NCBI GenBank assembly: GCA_963732365.1
Contig: CAVSZC010000004.1
Span: 297,920 to 361,919, forward strand
Origin: SR-FBR-E99 sp963732365
GTDB lineage: Bacteria > Bacteroidota > Bacteroidia > Bacteroidales > VadinHA17
Direction of reading: 5' to 3'
Length of the DNA: 64,000 nt
Shown piece by piece: positions 25,819-35,200 of the stretch. Each line of letters begins with the position of its first letter. Within the stretch, counting starts at the first letter, position 1. Position numbers and translations under genes: made by a program. A model generated the notes under the pieces. That model did no database searches and had not been told where the DNA came from. It saw only the letters and a program-made list of their open reading frames with translations.

Positions 25819-27966
25819 ATGGCTTTTAAATGTATATGGCGGTTGCTGATCACCCTGACGCTTGCGTCTCAGCAACTCTCAGCAGCATCATTTCAGAACC
25901 AGCCTGACACTTCTGTTATTAATAAACGATCACGTGATGCCTATCTGGAGGCCAGAAGAAATCCTGATGTTTCAATTCTGATGGCACACCAGTCACTGAC
26001 TGAATCGCGGAGACTTGGTTACATAAAGGGCGAAGCTGATGCATCGCTTGCACTGGGGATGGCTTTCCTTGCTAAGTACAACAGCGGCGACAGCGCCAGG
26101 TGGTACAATGAACTTGCTCTTTCAAAATATGTGGAGACTGGTGATGTGTCGGGAACGGCAAGAGCCTGCTATGGCCTTGCCTATGTTTACAGCTTCAGGA
26201 GCGATCTGGCAAGTTCCGAAAAATACAGCTCACTTGCACTCGGGTATTTCGAAGAGGCCGGAGACCATCGCGGGATGATAAACAGTCTCAACAACCTTGC
26301 CTATCTTGCTCGACAGCGACAGGATCTTGAAGGTGCTAAAAGCTATATTGAAAAAGCCATTGCCGCTGCAAGAGAAGTAAATGACACGCTCCCTCTGGCT
26401 GACGCGACAAACAATCTCGGAAATATTTACAAGGAGATGGCTTTATTCAGCCAGGCTATTGACACCTATTTTGAGGCCCTGAGGCTCTGGGAACTCAAAG
26501 GTGATTCAAGCGGCATGTCTGTTGCCTATGGAAGCATCGGCTTGGCATATTTTTACCAGAAAGACTATGACAAGGCTCTTGAGTACAGCAGAAAACATCT
26601 CATGCTCTCTGAAAGACGGGGCGATCTCTGGGAAGTGAGCAAGATGTGCAACAATATAGCTCAGATATTTAACTCAGGCAGAAGTTATGACAGCGCCCTG
26701 GTTTATCAGCGGAGAAGCCTGTCACTCAATCGGGAAATGAATACTCCGGCAGGGGAAGCATCGATCTCTCATAATATCTCATCTACGTTGCTTCATCTGG
26801 GTCAGCCAGACTCCGCCTTATGGTATACCAGGCGTGCAATAAGTCTTATCTCCGGTACCGGAATGTCCATCCCTCCCGAATATTATGTTACCCTTGGCAA
26901 TATATTTCAGACACAGCAACAATACCCTCAGGCAGCTGAGAGTGCCCTCAAAGCCTATACCCTTGGAAGGGAGAAAAACCTTCCGCTCGTAGTCTCCGAT
27001 GCCTCCTTACTCCTGAGTGACATTTATTCGAAAACAGGCCGGGAAGACAAAGCATACAGGTACCTCGCTGAACACATGCAGCTCAAAGACAGTATCAGCA
27101 ATGACGAATTCCTGAAGCAGGTAACGCGAATGGAAATACAGTATGATTTCGACAAGAAACAGAGAGCCGCTGAATATGTGCAGATGCAGGAAAAAATGGT
27201 GCGCGACCAGAAGATCAAACAACAGAGACTCTATCTGAAGGGGCTTGCATTGCTCCTGATGATCGTTGCGCTTTTTTCACTTCTTTATTTCAGGCATGCC
27301 AGCCTCCGGGCAAAATACTCACAGATTGACCTTGAACAGAGGCTGCTTAGAGCCCAGATGAACCCTCACTTCATCTTCAACTCACTATGTGCAATACAGG
27401 ATCTGATACTGGCTGACAAGCCACAGCGTGCGAACGCATTCCTTACAAAGATAGCAAGGCTGATGCGCAACATACTGGAAAACTCACGCCAGGAGTTTAT
27501 CTCCCTTGATAAAGAGATAGAGACACTGAAACTTTACCTGGATGTCCAGCAACTAAGATTTGAGAACGGATTTGCTTATGATATTACTGTTGACCATGAT
27601 ATAGATCCTGAAAACTACTCTGTACCTCCTATGCTCGCACAACCCTGTGTTGAGAATTCAATCGAGCACGGTTTGCTGCCGGGAAGCAAGAATGGACGTA
27701 TTCATCTCTCATATACCCTCCGTGACGGAGTAATTATGCTTGAGGTTACAGATAACGGAGTCGGAAGGGAAAAGGCTGCCGGTGAGCAGCCGAGAATGAA
27801 GAGAGAGTCGGTTTCAACCAAACTCACACAGAAACGGCTGGAACATTTCAGGAAGAGAATGAAAGAAAAGAGAATAAGCTACGAGATTATTGACCTCTTT
27901 GATGGAGCTGATGCCTCCGGGACAAAGGTTGTGATGATGCTGCCTTACAAAAAGATTTACGCCTGA
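25819..27966 (+). CDS. TPR-containing LytS-type sensor histidine kinase
   Basis: This is a 715-residue sensor. A signal peptide or anchor (about 1-22) is followed by an exported region of tetratricopeptide repeats (about residues 50-440), a single transmembrane helix (about 473-492), and a cytoplasmic His_kinase (LytS/YehU type) domain. The phosphoacceptor is in RAQMNPHFIFNSL (about His517), and the ATP-binding N box is in CVENSIEHGL with DNGVGREKA. The kinase stop is one base before the response regulator start, so the pair is cotranscribed and probably one signalling system. TPR sensors of this kind are common in Bacteroidota; the sensed signal is unknown. Confidence 0.93.
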   Translation: MAFKCIWRLLITLTLASQQLSAASFQNQPDTSVINKRSRDAYLEARRNPDVSILMAHQSLTESRRLGYIKGEADASLALGMAFLAKYNSGDSARWYNELALSKYVETGDVSGTARACYGLAYVYSFRSDLASSEKYSSLALGYFEEAGDHRGMINSLNNLAYLARQRQDLEGAKSYIEKAIAAAREVNDTLPLADATNNLGNIYKEMALFSQAIDTYFEALRLWELKGDSSGMSVAYGSIGLAYFYQKDYDKALEYSRKHLMLSERRGDLWEVSKMCNNIAQIFNSGRSYDSALVYQRRSLSLNREMNTPAGEASISHNISSTLLHLGQPDSALWYTRRAISLISGTGMSIPPEYYVTLGNIFQTQQQYPQAAESALKAYTLGREKNLPLVVSDASLLLSDIYSKTGREDKAYRYLAEHMQLKDSISNDEFLKQVTRMEIQYDFDKKQRAAEYVQMQEKMVRDQKIKQQRLYLKGLALLLMIVALFSLLYFRHASLRAKYSQIDLEQRLLRAQMNPHFIFNSLCAIQDLILADKPQRANAFLTKIARLMRNILENSRQEFISLDKEIETLKLYLDVQQLRFENGFAYDITVDHDIDPENYSVPPMLAQPCVENSIEHGLLPGSKNGRIHLSYTLRDGVIMLEVTDNGVGREKAAGEQPRMKRESVSTKLTQKRLEHFRKRMKEKRISYEIIDLFDGADASGTKVVMMLPYKKIYA

Positions 27967-27967
27967 T

Positions 27968-28720
27968 ATGAACGCTGTAATAATAGATGACGAGCCTGCG
28001 GTAAGAAACACCATTGCTTCAATTATCAGAAACAATTTTCCGGAAATAAAAGTGGTTGCCACAGCCGGAAGCGTCGCTGAAGGATGTAATATAATCAGTA
28101 GTTATCAGCCTGACATTCTCTTCCTTGACGTTGAGATGCCAGACGGCACAGGTTTTGACCTTCTGACCAGGATCTCTCCTGTCCGTTTCAGGGTTATATT
28201 CGTAACCGGACATCAGGAATATGCCCTTGCAGCAATAAAGGTGAGCGCACTTGATTATATTCTTAAACCAATTGATGAATCAGAACTCACGACAGCAATA
28301 GGCAAAGCCAGGGAGATCATTAACCAGGCCGACGAGCAGCTTAAACTGGCAGCTCTCACTGAGAATCTGCAGGGCCGAAAAGTACTTAAACGTATTATTC
28401 TGAAAACCGCTGATGCTCTCCAGCTTGTATCCGTTAGCGAAATAATCAGGGCTGAGGCGGAGAGCAACTATACCCATTTCTATCTTTCAGGTGGGAAGCG
28501 GGTACTGGTCTCCAGAACAATAAAAGAATTTGAGTCACTCCTTGCAGGAACAGCAGTTATACGCGTACATCAGTCGCACATGATTAATCTTAACCATGTA
28601 GACAAATTTATGAAACATGACGGCGGTTACCTTCATCTGAAAGATGGCACTTCAGTCCCCGTCTCCCCCAACCTCAAGCAGAAGGTCCTTCAGGCAATCA
28701 CTGACCACCTCTACGATTAA
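27968..28720 (+). CDS. LytTR-family response regulator
   Basis: This is a 250-residue response regulator. The receiver domain has the acidic pair in VIIDDEPAVR, the phosphoacceptor Asp in ILFLDVEMPDGTGFDLL and the conserved Lys in YILKPIDESEL. The C-terminal DNA-binding domain is LytTR (about 150-245), with SNYTHFYLSGGKRVLVSRTIKEFE and VIRVHQSHMINLNHVDKF. It starts one base after the upstream kinase stop. A run of six exported-protein genes follows after about 270 bp and is a natural candidate target, though that is inference from position only. Confidence 0.95.
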   Translation: MNAVIIDDEPAVRNTIASIIRNNFPEIKVVATAGSVAEGCNIISSYQPDILFLDVEMPDGTGFDLLTRISPVRFRVIFVTGHQEYALAAIKVSALDYILKPIDESELTTAIGKAREIINQADEQLKLAALTENLQGRKVLKRIILKTADALQLVSVSEIIRAEAESNYTHFYLSGGKRVLVSRTIKEFESLLAGTAVIRVHQSHMINLNHVDKFMKHDGGYLHLKDGTSVPVSPNLKQKVLQAITDHLYD

Positions 28721-28724
28721 TTGT

Positions 28725-28801
28725 CCTGCGGTCCTGCAGTCCCTTCTTCGCGATGCTTCGGAGGGCAAAGCTTGCGGTCTTGCGGGCCTGCGGTCTTGCG
28801 G
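28725..28801. repeat. Short GC-rich direct repeats in spacer
   Basis: TGCGGTCTTGCGG occurs at 28773-28785 and 28789-28801, with a related copy (TGCGGTCCTGCAG) at 28727-28739. They lie between the LytTR gene and the six-gene cluster, in a 267-bp gap with no gene of its own that I can support. Confidence 0.5.
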
Positions 28802-28987
28802 TCAGAATTTTTAAATCATTAAGCACTGACTTCAGACCCGCAGTCGGAGCCCCGAGGTGCGGGGTAAACTGCAGCGACAGACTGCATGAAAAAACCAAAC
28901 CAATACTAACCCAAACCCCCTCTTTACTCATTTGCTGTTGTTTCGTGGCATCATCACGGCCTAACTTTCGTGAAAAAGCATAATGTC

Positions 28988-30289
28988 ATGAAATATTCAG
29001 CTGTTTTTAGCACAATGATCTCCCTTGTGATTCTTATTGCACCAAGTGCCAGATCACAGGAGGTTAAGGTAGATGTTAAGGGCAAGGTAGTTGAAGAGAC
29101 TGACCAGCGCGCCAACCAGAAGACCGAGGAGGCAATTGACTACGGATTTGACAAGGTAGAAGAAGGAATAGGCAACCTCTTTAAGAAAAAGGAGAAAAAG
29201 GATAAGACAAAAGCAAAGGATGAAGTAGACGTCACAGGCAAGGGAGAATCACCATCAACCGGCCCGGGAACTACCGCATCAACCGGCGCTCAGCAGTCAC
29301 AGGCAACACTGAAGTGGAACAAGTATGACTTTATCCCCGGAGAGAAGATCATCTTCGAGGATAACCAGGAGGGAGAGGAGAACGGCGAGTTTCCCTCCAG
29401 ATGGGATCTTGCAGGTGGCGGAAATGTTGAAAACGCCTCCTTTGGAGAACAAAATGTAATCTATTTCAAGGAGGCCAGCTCCTGCATCGTGCCCTTCTTC
29501 AAAGAGCCGGCAAAGGACAACCTGCCAGATCTTTTCACCGTTGAGTTCGACTGCTGGTTCGAACCTGATGAATACTGCCAGTATCTTGTCAGTTTCTACG
29601 ACCACAAGAACCAGAGTGAAAGCTCTATTAACATTGATCCGTTGATCATCAATGCCAACCATGTCGGAATTAATGATGTCGGGGAAGGATACTATCCTGG
29701 TTTCGAGGAGAAAGGAGAAATCACGAGCGGATACTGGAGGCATGTGGCTATATCATTCAATACCAGGGCTCTGAAAGTCTACCTTGACGATGCCAGGGTG
29801 GTGAACATCCCTAATCTCGGCATTAACCCTGAAGGCCTCACCATCTGCTGCGACCGGATGAACTCGGCAGGCACGGAAGGAAGAAACAGACTGATCAAAA
29901 ACGTCAGGATCGCAGAAGGTGCCGTGAAGCTTTATGACAAGCTGATGCAGGACGGAAAGATAGTGGCCAACGGCATACGCTTCGATGTTAATAAAGCTAC
30001 AATCAAACCTGAATCAATGGGTGTGATTAATTCAATCTATGGTCTTCTCAAAGACCACCCTGAGTTAAATCTCAGTGTAGAGGGACATACCGACAGCGAC
30101 GGGGAGGCTGCTTCTAACCAGACCCTTTCAGAACGCCGGGCACAGGCTGTTGCCGACCAGCTGGCAAAGATGGGCATTGATGGTTCACGTCTCACCAGCC
30201 GTGGCTGGGGTGAGACCAAACCCGTCGGCCCGAACAATACCTCTGAAGGGAAGGCCGCCAACAGGAGGGTTGAATTTGTAAATAACTAA
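28988..30289 (+). CDS. OmpA-family outer-membrane protein with a LamG-like middle domain
   Basis: This is a 433-residue exported protein (ATG at 28988 chosen; a GTG at 28970 would add six residues). A signal peptide ends near SARSQ. A charged linker (KKKEKKDKTKAKDE) and a Ser/Thr/Gly-rich stretch follow, then a concanavalin/LamG-like middle part (SGYWRHVAISFNTRALKVYLDD is typical of such domains). The C-terminus is a peptidoglycan-binding OmpA domain with LNLSVEGHTDSDGEAASNQTLSERRAQAV and VEF near the end. It is the first gene of the six-gene run and overlaps no neighbour. Its OmpA domain would tether it to the cell wall. Confidence 0.86.
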   Translation: MKYSAVFSTMISLVILIAPSARSQEVKVDVKGKVVEETDQRANQKTEEAIDYGFDKVEEGIGNLFKKKEKKDKTKAKDEVDVTGKGESPSTGPGTTASTGAQQSQATLKWNKYDFIPGEKIIFEDNQEGEENGEFPSRWDLAGGGNVENASFGEQNVIYFKEASSCIVPFFKEPAKDNLPDLFTVEFDCWFEPDEYCQYLVSFYDHKNQSESSINIDPLIINANHVGINDVGEGYYPGFEEKGEITSGYWRHVAISFNTRALKVYLDDARVVNIPNLGINPEGLTICCDRMNSAGTEGRNRLIKNVRIAEGAVKLYDKLMQDGKIVANGIRFDVNKATIKPESMGVINSIYGLLKDHPELNLSVEGHTDSDGEAASNQTLSERRAQAVADQLAKMGIDGSRLTSRGWGETKPVGPNNTSEGKAANRRVEFVNN

Positions 30290-30308
30290 CCTGAAAGGAA
30301 ATATAACC

Positions 30309-30833
30309 ATGAAAACAAAACTGAGAATCAACACTGTCGGAAGCATGCTGGCAATAATACTGCTGTCAGCTACCGTGACTACCTGTGACAGGCAGGCAGA
30401 TGATCCGCTCTATGTTGGAACATGGCAGTACAAAGAGAAGGTTTATGCAGGTGAGTTTGCATATAATACAACCCGAACGCTCATCCTCACAGAGACGACC
30501 TTTGAAGAAATTTATGTCATGCAACGCGACAATTCAACCGTTATAGCCTCTGTACTTGGCTTGAAGGGTGATCTTGATGTAAGTGGTGCTGAGATGACTT
30601 TCAGCCTTAAGGCAGTGGGTGATTGTATCAAAGACGCCCAGAGCAAATGCACAAGCTCGGTACAATGGTACGCAAAAGGGTCGTCAGGATACAATAACTA
30701 TATACAATACCTGGAAGAGACCGTCTCCGGGGAATTTGAAGCTGATGAAGATTATCTGTGGCTCGTACGTGACAGTAACAACGACGGCGACACTGATGAC
30801 GACTGGGAAGATATGGAATTCGAAAGGCTTTAA
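30309..30833 (+). CDS. Hypothetical lipoprotein (lipocalin-like size)
   Basis: I do not recognise this 174-residue protein. It has a lipoprotein-type signal ending in VTTC (Cys about 27), then WQYKEKVYAGEFAYNTTRTL, a pattern seen in small secreted beta-barrel or lipocalin-like proteins (YVGTWQYKE resembles a lipocalin entry motif). There are three further cysteines. The C-terminus is very acidic with a DSNNDGDTDDDWEDME stretch that could bind calcium. It lies 19 bp after the OmpA-type gene and 11 bp before the next, so it belongs to the operon. Confidence 0.7.
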   Translation: MKTKLRINTVGSMLAIILLSATVTTCDRQADDPLYVGTWQYKEKVYAGEFAYNTTRTLILTETTFEEIYVMQRDNSTVIASVLGLKGDLDVSGAEMTFSLKAVGDCIKDAQSKCTSSVQWYAKGSSGYNNYIQYLEETVSGEFEADEDYLWLVRDSNNDGDTDDDWEDMEFERL

Positions 30834-30844
30834 CTGAATGCGCC

Positions 30845-32881
30845 ATGGCACTGAAGAACAGATCAAAGGGGAGCGTCGCAGCTATAATTATAGCAACAGT
30901 TCTTTCCTTCCCCACAACTGCCGCTCCCCTTTTTTCAAAAGGCGTGCCGGCCAATCTCCGTCTGAATTCCAAGGCAGGCCTGCCGACGAATAATGAGTGG
31001 CGCATCTATGATATCAATGCTGACGGCACTTTTAACAAAACAGACATTGAAGAGCTTCTGGAAAACGGATGGCAGGAGGTTATGCTTGATCTCAACGGCG
31101 ACGGGAATACGGATGGAAATGATGCATTTTCACTGTATCTAAAGCTCTCGATAATGGACCGGACCTGCGACCAGGAAGTAAATGATGACGATTTTGAACC
31201 TGTCAGCCCGGTCAGCCTTCCATCCAAGCCTGAATTAAAAACTATTCTTGATCTGGTAAATGCATCCGTTTTGAAGGCAAGGAGTACACTTCCCCCGGAC
31301 ATTGAAATACAGCTATTCAACTCTCTGCCTGACTCACGTGAACTGTCATTTGATGAGAGGGTATATGTCTTTCAGGCCTTCGGCTTGTCAGCACTTATCC
31401 AGAAAAACATTGAGGCTGCTCAATGGGCATTCGGACGGGCCTTTCAATTGAATAATCAATCTTCCAGCGCTCTCGGTAATCTTGCCTTTGTAGTGGCAAT
31501 GGATAATAAACATACTGACGCATTGAAAATGCTGTCATATGCAAGAAACCTGTTCGCTGAATGTGCAGCAACATCCACCAGCATCGGATGGATCTTCGCC
31601 CGTCACGGACAGAATCAGGCAGCTCTGCCTTATTACCGCGAAGCCGTTACCTATGCTCCGAAAATTGCACAATACCATTATAACCTGGGGATTGTGCTGA
31701 TGCGCATTGGCAGCAAAAGAGAGGCGTATGAAGAATTTAAAACAGCTGACGAACTAAATCCCGGCAACTTCAAGTACTCATTATCCAGGCATCTTACTAA
31801 GCCGCCTGAAGAGCCACCTGTTGACGAGCCGCTGAACCCTGAGGATCTGGAAGAGGAATATGAGGAAGATCAGGAAGACCTCAGGGAGTCAGGCTCAACT
31901 GAGGAGGAGATGCCACCTCCATGGGATGAGCTGTCTCCTTGCGATAAGGCAAGATATATACCTGAGGTGCTCGAAAGAAAAATTGGCAATATAATGAGTG
32001 AATTGGCTCAATCCCGGGTTGATGAAATGACAAAGAAGTTGAACGATATTAGTCTGGGTTACGCCCCAAAGTTCCAAAACTGCAAAGAGGATTGGAATAA
32101 CTGGGCGATAGGAGTCCCGGCAGTTGACAGAATAGGAACGGAAATGGCCGTAAACGCAATGAGAGAACTTGGAGACAAGCAGGCATCACTGACAAGGGAG
32201 ATGGGATACAAGCTGCTAAATATGAGCTCATTCTTCATGGATTGTGCACTTGCATCTGCAAGTATTGAGGGTAAGGCGAGTTTTGACAAGACAATGTCAA
32301 TGTTAAAAGATACTCCATTGAGTCAGCAGAGTGTTGAGGAGTTCAGGTCAGAGGCATACCAGGAGGCACTTGAAGAGGCAATTAAGTATTGCTATGGCGA
32401 ACCTATGAGAACTGCGGCGATCTGGGTTAAGACAGAAGCATGGCCATACGGGCTTCCAAACCCAACAATAGAAACAGTCGACATCCGCTTTGCATTTCTT
32501 CTTATTCTAAGTGCAACCTTTGAGATTGAAGGATACTGTAGCGAAGATGCAGATCTGCTGAAGCCCGAATTCCCCTCCCCGGGGACAATCGGACTTAATC
32601 TCCTGATTGCCAGCTTTGAGTGGAACCCGGAGACGGGTGAGGTGGAATTCACAGTCGGGCAGGGACTGCAGGTTGGTGTTACATGGAATCCTGAAACCGG
32701 ATTTGGCTTCCAGGCGGGTGTAGGTGTGGATGTGGGGTTTAGCGCCCTCAAACTTGGCGGAGGTGCTTATGTAAAGATTGATGATGGCATAAGCGTGGAA
32801 GGGGAACTGGAAGCATCCGTAGGATGGGCCCAGGTAGGAGGTGATGTGACTCTTTTTCAGCTAACACCGGAAGAGCCATGA
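30845..32881 (+). CDS. Secreted protein with dockerin-like loops and TPR repeats
   Basis: This 678-residue protein has a signal peptide (about 1-27), then two calcium-loop segments resembling dockerin/EF-hand repeats: DINADGTFNKTD (56-67) and DLNGDGNTDGND (82-93). Tetratricopeptide-like repeats follow (about 180-320; SSALGNLAFVVAMDNKHTDA, IAQYHYNLGIVLMRIGSKREA), then a charged linker of Pro/Glu (PPEEPPVDEPL), a helical region, and a C-terminal part rich in beta strands (about 590-678) with repeated WNPETG (twice) and AGVGVDVGF-type strands. I cannot name its function. Its stop overlaps the next start by 4 bp (ATGA). Confidence 0.72.
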   Translation: MALKNRSKGSVAAIIIATVLSFPTTAAPLFSKGVPANLRLNSKAGLPTNNEWRIYDINADGTFNKTDIEELLENGWQEVMLDLNGDGNTDGNDAFSLYLKLSIMDRTCDQEVNDDDFEPVSPVSLPSKPELKTILDLVNASVLKARSTLPPDIEIQLFNSLPDSRELSFDERVYVFQAFGLSALIQKNIEAAQWAFGRAFQLNNQSSSALGNLAFVVAMDNKHTDALKMLSYARNLFAECAATSTSIGWIFARHGQNQAALPYYREAVTYAPKIAQYHYNLGIVLMRIGSKREAYEEFKTADELNPGNFKYSLSRHLTKPPEEPPVDEPLNPEDLEEEYEEDQEDLRESGSTEEEMPPPWDELSPCDKARYIPEVLERKIGNIMSELAQSRVDEMTKKLNDISLGYAPKFQNCKEDWNNWAIGVPAVDRIGTEMAVNAMRELGDKQASLTREMGYKLLNMSSFFMDCALASASIEGKASFDKTMSMLKDTPLSQQSVEEFRSEAYQEALEEAIKYCYGEPMRTAAIWVKTEAWPYGLPNPTIETVDIRFAFLLILSATFEIEGYCSEDADLLKPEFPSPGTIGLNLLIASFEWNPETGEVEFTVGQGLQVGVTWNPETGFGFQAGVGVDVGFSALKLGGGAYVKIDDGISVEGELEASVGWAQVGGDVTLFQLTPEEP

Positions 32882-34566
32882 AAAAGAACCATAACTTGAA
32901 ATCATTAACTCTCTGCCTTATCCTGGCATTCCCTTTAACTGCCGGGGCTCAGAAACACTGTGAGGGCTGCGCACGACGGGCTATGCTTGTTGAATTTCTT
33001 AATCCGCATAATCCCGATTATGAAAAGCAACTGGATGCATGGCAGGAATGCACAAAAAAATATCTGGGAGACCAGGCATACCTTGGTCCAGATACACTGG
33101 AGCCGGCATACAAAGATGCTATAATGAAATGCAAATATCTTGATCCCCCAAACAAGTGGTATTGCTACCCTTCTATGATGGAAACATACCTGGGTGAGAG
33201 GCTGACTAATCCGTGCTTTCATTTTTTATCCCCAATCTTTTATGCGCCTGAAACAGACAAACCACCTGAATATATCTTTAAAGGCAGCTACGAGGCAGGA
33301 CTCGAGGGAGGCCGTATAATTGAATACTTTGAAGATTATAAAAAACCGGTTATTGCCAGAATGAAGTGTGAACTCTATTATAACGGCAATACACCTATTC
33401 TCGTTCAGGAATGGTTCTCCGAAAATACAATTAATGACCCCAAGGCTTTATTCAATAAATTGAAGATGCCTAAGAATATCACCCCAGTACTTGAGGAATT
33501 TGAAAAACAACCAGTTAAATGTGAGGTTAAAATTCCTGCTTCCGAGGATATTTGCGAAAACGGAACCGCAGAAATAGAATTGTCAGCGTTCAGGGATACA
33601 AAAGGAAACCCGTCAAAGAGCTTTAACAGAATCATAGTCAGCATTTATAAAGGAGAGATCCTTAACGGCGAAAACAGTGATCTGGGTCCTGACTATAAAG
33701 TTTTTACCATCGGAGAAGGAAGTGTAAAAGTCAAATACCGGCCTCCTGCAGATAAAGATGACGGTTGGGATTGGCTGCGGGTTTATAATTCCTGTGAAAT
33801 ACTGCCAGCAGAAAAATCCCCAATGTCCGGGACACTGACTGATTCGATGATTGTAGATCAGCACTTCCCGTTTTTTTGCGGATTTTATAAAGGTACTGTA
33901 ACAGTTACTAAAAACTGGAATTATAAAGAAGAGCATGACAATTATACATCCACATACGCCGGGGCCCAGACAGTTTCATTTAACGGAATATTCAAACCAA
34001 AAGAAGGAACAGAGGAATTGGAAAACCAGCCAATAAAAATATACGAAGCTGCATCTGTAACCGGACTATGGAAATACAATGAGGACATAACCTGTCAGGG
34101 TGCCGGGTGCGGTGATTGCCCGGGCCTCGTCAGCCAGGAGTATGGTTCCGGCACATTACCTGATCTGACCCTGATCGGGTTAATGATTATTACCAACTCA
34201 TTCCCGACTGACAACAAGGCAGTTGCTGACCAGCTGGCACAATTCGGACTTGAAAACTGGTATGATATTGTCACTCCGCCCGATAATGTTGCCACACAAA
34301 CAAGGACCAAAGATGAAATCGATAACAACTGCGTCTGGAGCACAAGGAACACTTCAGCTTATCTGGTCGGATCAGATATTCGCTTCAAACTTAAAGACAT
34401 AGGCCATCTGAGTGGTTCTGTACAATGGAATTCTTCCAAAGGAAGGACTTCTGATTTAAGTATTACTGACATGACGGAGGCCATTTATGACCAGAAGCCT
34501 TTCGATCCGGAAAAGGATGGCAATGATTACACATACACAATCAAATGGGATCTTAAAGCATTGTGA
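32878..34566 (+). CDS. Hypothetical Cys-containing exported protein
   Basis: I do not recognise this 562-residue protein. A signal peptide (about 1-25, PLTAGAQKH) is followed by CEGCARRAM and many spaced cysteines (including CTKK, CKYL, CYPS, CFHF and CKVD-type positions), suggesting disulfide-stabilised folding outside the cytoplasm. The middle (about 220-300, PASEDICENGTAEIELSAF) looks like an Ig-like beta domain. The C-terminal third is aromatic-rich with YNYTSTYAG-like strands. It starts inside the stop of the dockerin-like gene. No enzyme motif is visible. It is specific to the six-gene run as far as I can see. Confidence 0.68.
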   Translation: MKKNHNLKSLTLCLILAFPLTAGAQKHCEGCARRAMLVEFLNPHNPDYEKQLDAWQECTKKYLGDQAYLGPDTLEPAYKDAIMKCKYLDPPNKWYCYPSMMETYLGERLTNPCFHFLSPIFYAPETDKPPEYIFKGSYEAGLEGGRIIEYFEDYKKPVIARMKCELYYNGNTPILVQEWFSENTINDPKALFNKLKMPKNITPVLEEFEKQPVKCEVKIPASEDICENGTAEIELSAFRDTKGNPSKSFNRIIVSIYKGEILNGENSDLGPDYKVFTIGEGSVKVKYRPPADKDDGWDWLRVYNSCEILPAEKSPMSGTLTDSMIVDQHFPFFCGFYKGTVTVTKNWNYKEEHDNYTSTYAGAQTVSFNGIFKPKEGTEELENQPIKIYEAASVTGLWKYNEDITCQGAGCGDCPGLVSQEYGSGTLPDLTLIGLMIITNSFPTDNKAVADQLAQFGLENWYDIVTPPDNVATQTRTKDEIDNNCVWSTRNTSAYLVGSDIRFKLKDIGHLSGSVQWNSSKGRTSDLSITDMTEAIYDQKPFDPEKDGNDYTYTIKWDLKAL

Positions 34567-34587
34567 TAATCACTTAAACCTCAGTCT

Positions 34588-35187
34588 ATGAAAACATTTA
34601 TTTTTTCTTCAATTACATTGTTGCTGGCCGCAGTGTCAGCTTCGGGCCAGGAGGCCACACCCAAACCCTTCAGTTTTAAATCGGGTATAGTAGAGAATAA
34701 GTACTCCGGTGACAAAACCGGGAACTCCATCCAGTATATTGATGATCACGGCATGAAAACCGCAATGTACTCGGAGATAACCCAGGATGGTGAGACGACT
34801 GAATCATGGGTGGTCGCATATGGCGATTACCAGTATATGTGGGATCCCGATCAGCCTGACCAGGGAATGAAGATGAAGAATCCCCTTCTCTCATGGATAA
34901 AAGAGGCTTCAAAGGGTGATATGGAATCATTTACCATCTCAAGCTATGAAAAGATGGGAATGGTAAAAAACGGTAAGGAACCATTCCTTGGCAAAGAGTG
35001 CACCCTCCTGAAAGGCGATATGGGAAAAGTACTGATATGGAATGGCATCATGATGCTGATGGATTTTAAAATGGGGACCTATATCTCAAAGCAGGAGGCG
35101 ACAGCAGTGAGAACAAACATCCCTGTTGATTCAAAATACTTTGTCATTCCAAAAGAGATAACCTTCATAGAAATGCCGTCATTATGA
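34588..35187 (+). CDS. Small secreted protein, DUF4412-like
   Basis: This 199-residue exported protein has a signal peptide (about 1-20, VSASGQ). The rest is a compact mixed domain resembling small periplasmic proteins of the DUF4412 group, with GIVENKYSG, the pattern of paired strands around TAMYSEITQDGETTESW and a glycine/methionine-rich stretch (MKMKNPLLSWIKE). No catalytic motif is visible. It is 21 bp after the Cys-containing gene and 7-13 bp before the ELWxxDGT gene, hence the same operon. The family resemblance is by eye. Confidence 0.7.
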   Translation: MKTFIFSSITLLLAAVSASGQEATPKPFSFKSGIVENKYSGDKTGNSIQYIDDHGMKTAMYSEITQDGETTESWVVAYGDYQYMWDPDQPDQGMKMKNPLLSWIKEASKGDMESFTISSYEKMGMVKNGKEPFLGKECTLLKGDMGKVLIWNGIMMLMDFKMGTYISKQEATAVRTNIPVDSKYFVIPKEITFIEMPSL

Positions 35188-35200
35188 AAGGAGGATGGTG

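Noticed and set aside
28753..28983. A small gene in the spacer before the OmpA-type gene
   Set aside because: The open frame covers GC-rich direct repeats and has no recognisable domain or signal, so I treat the region as non-coding.
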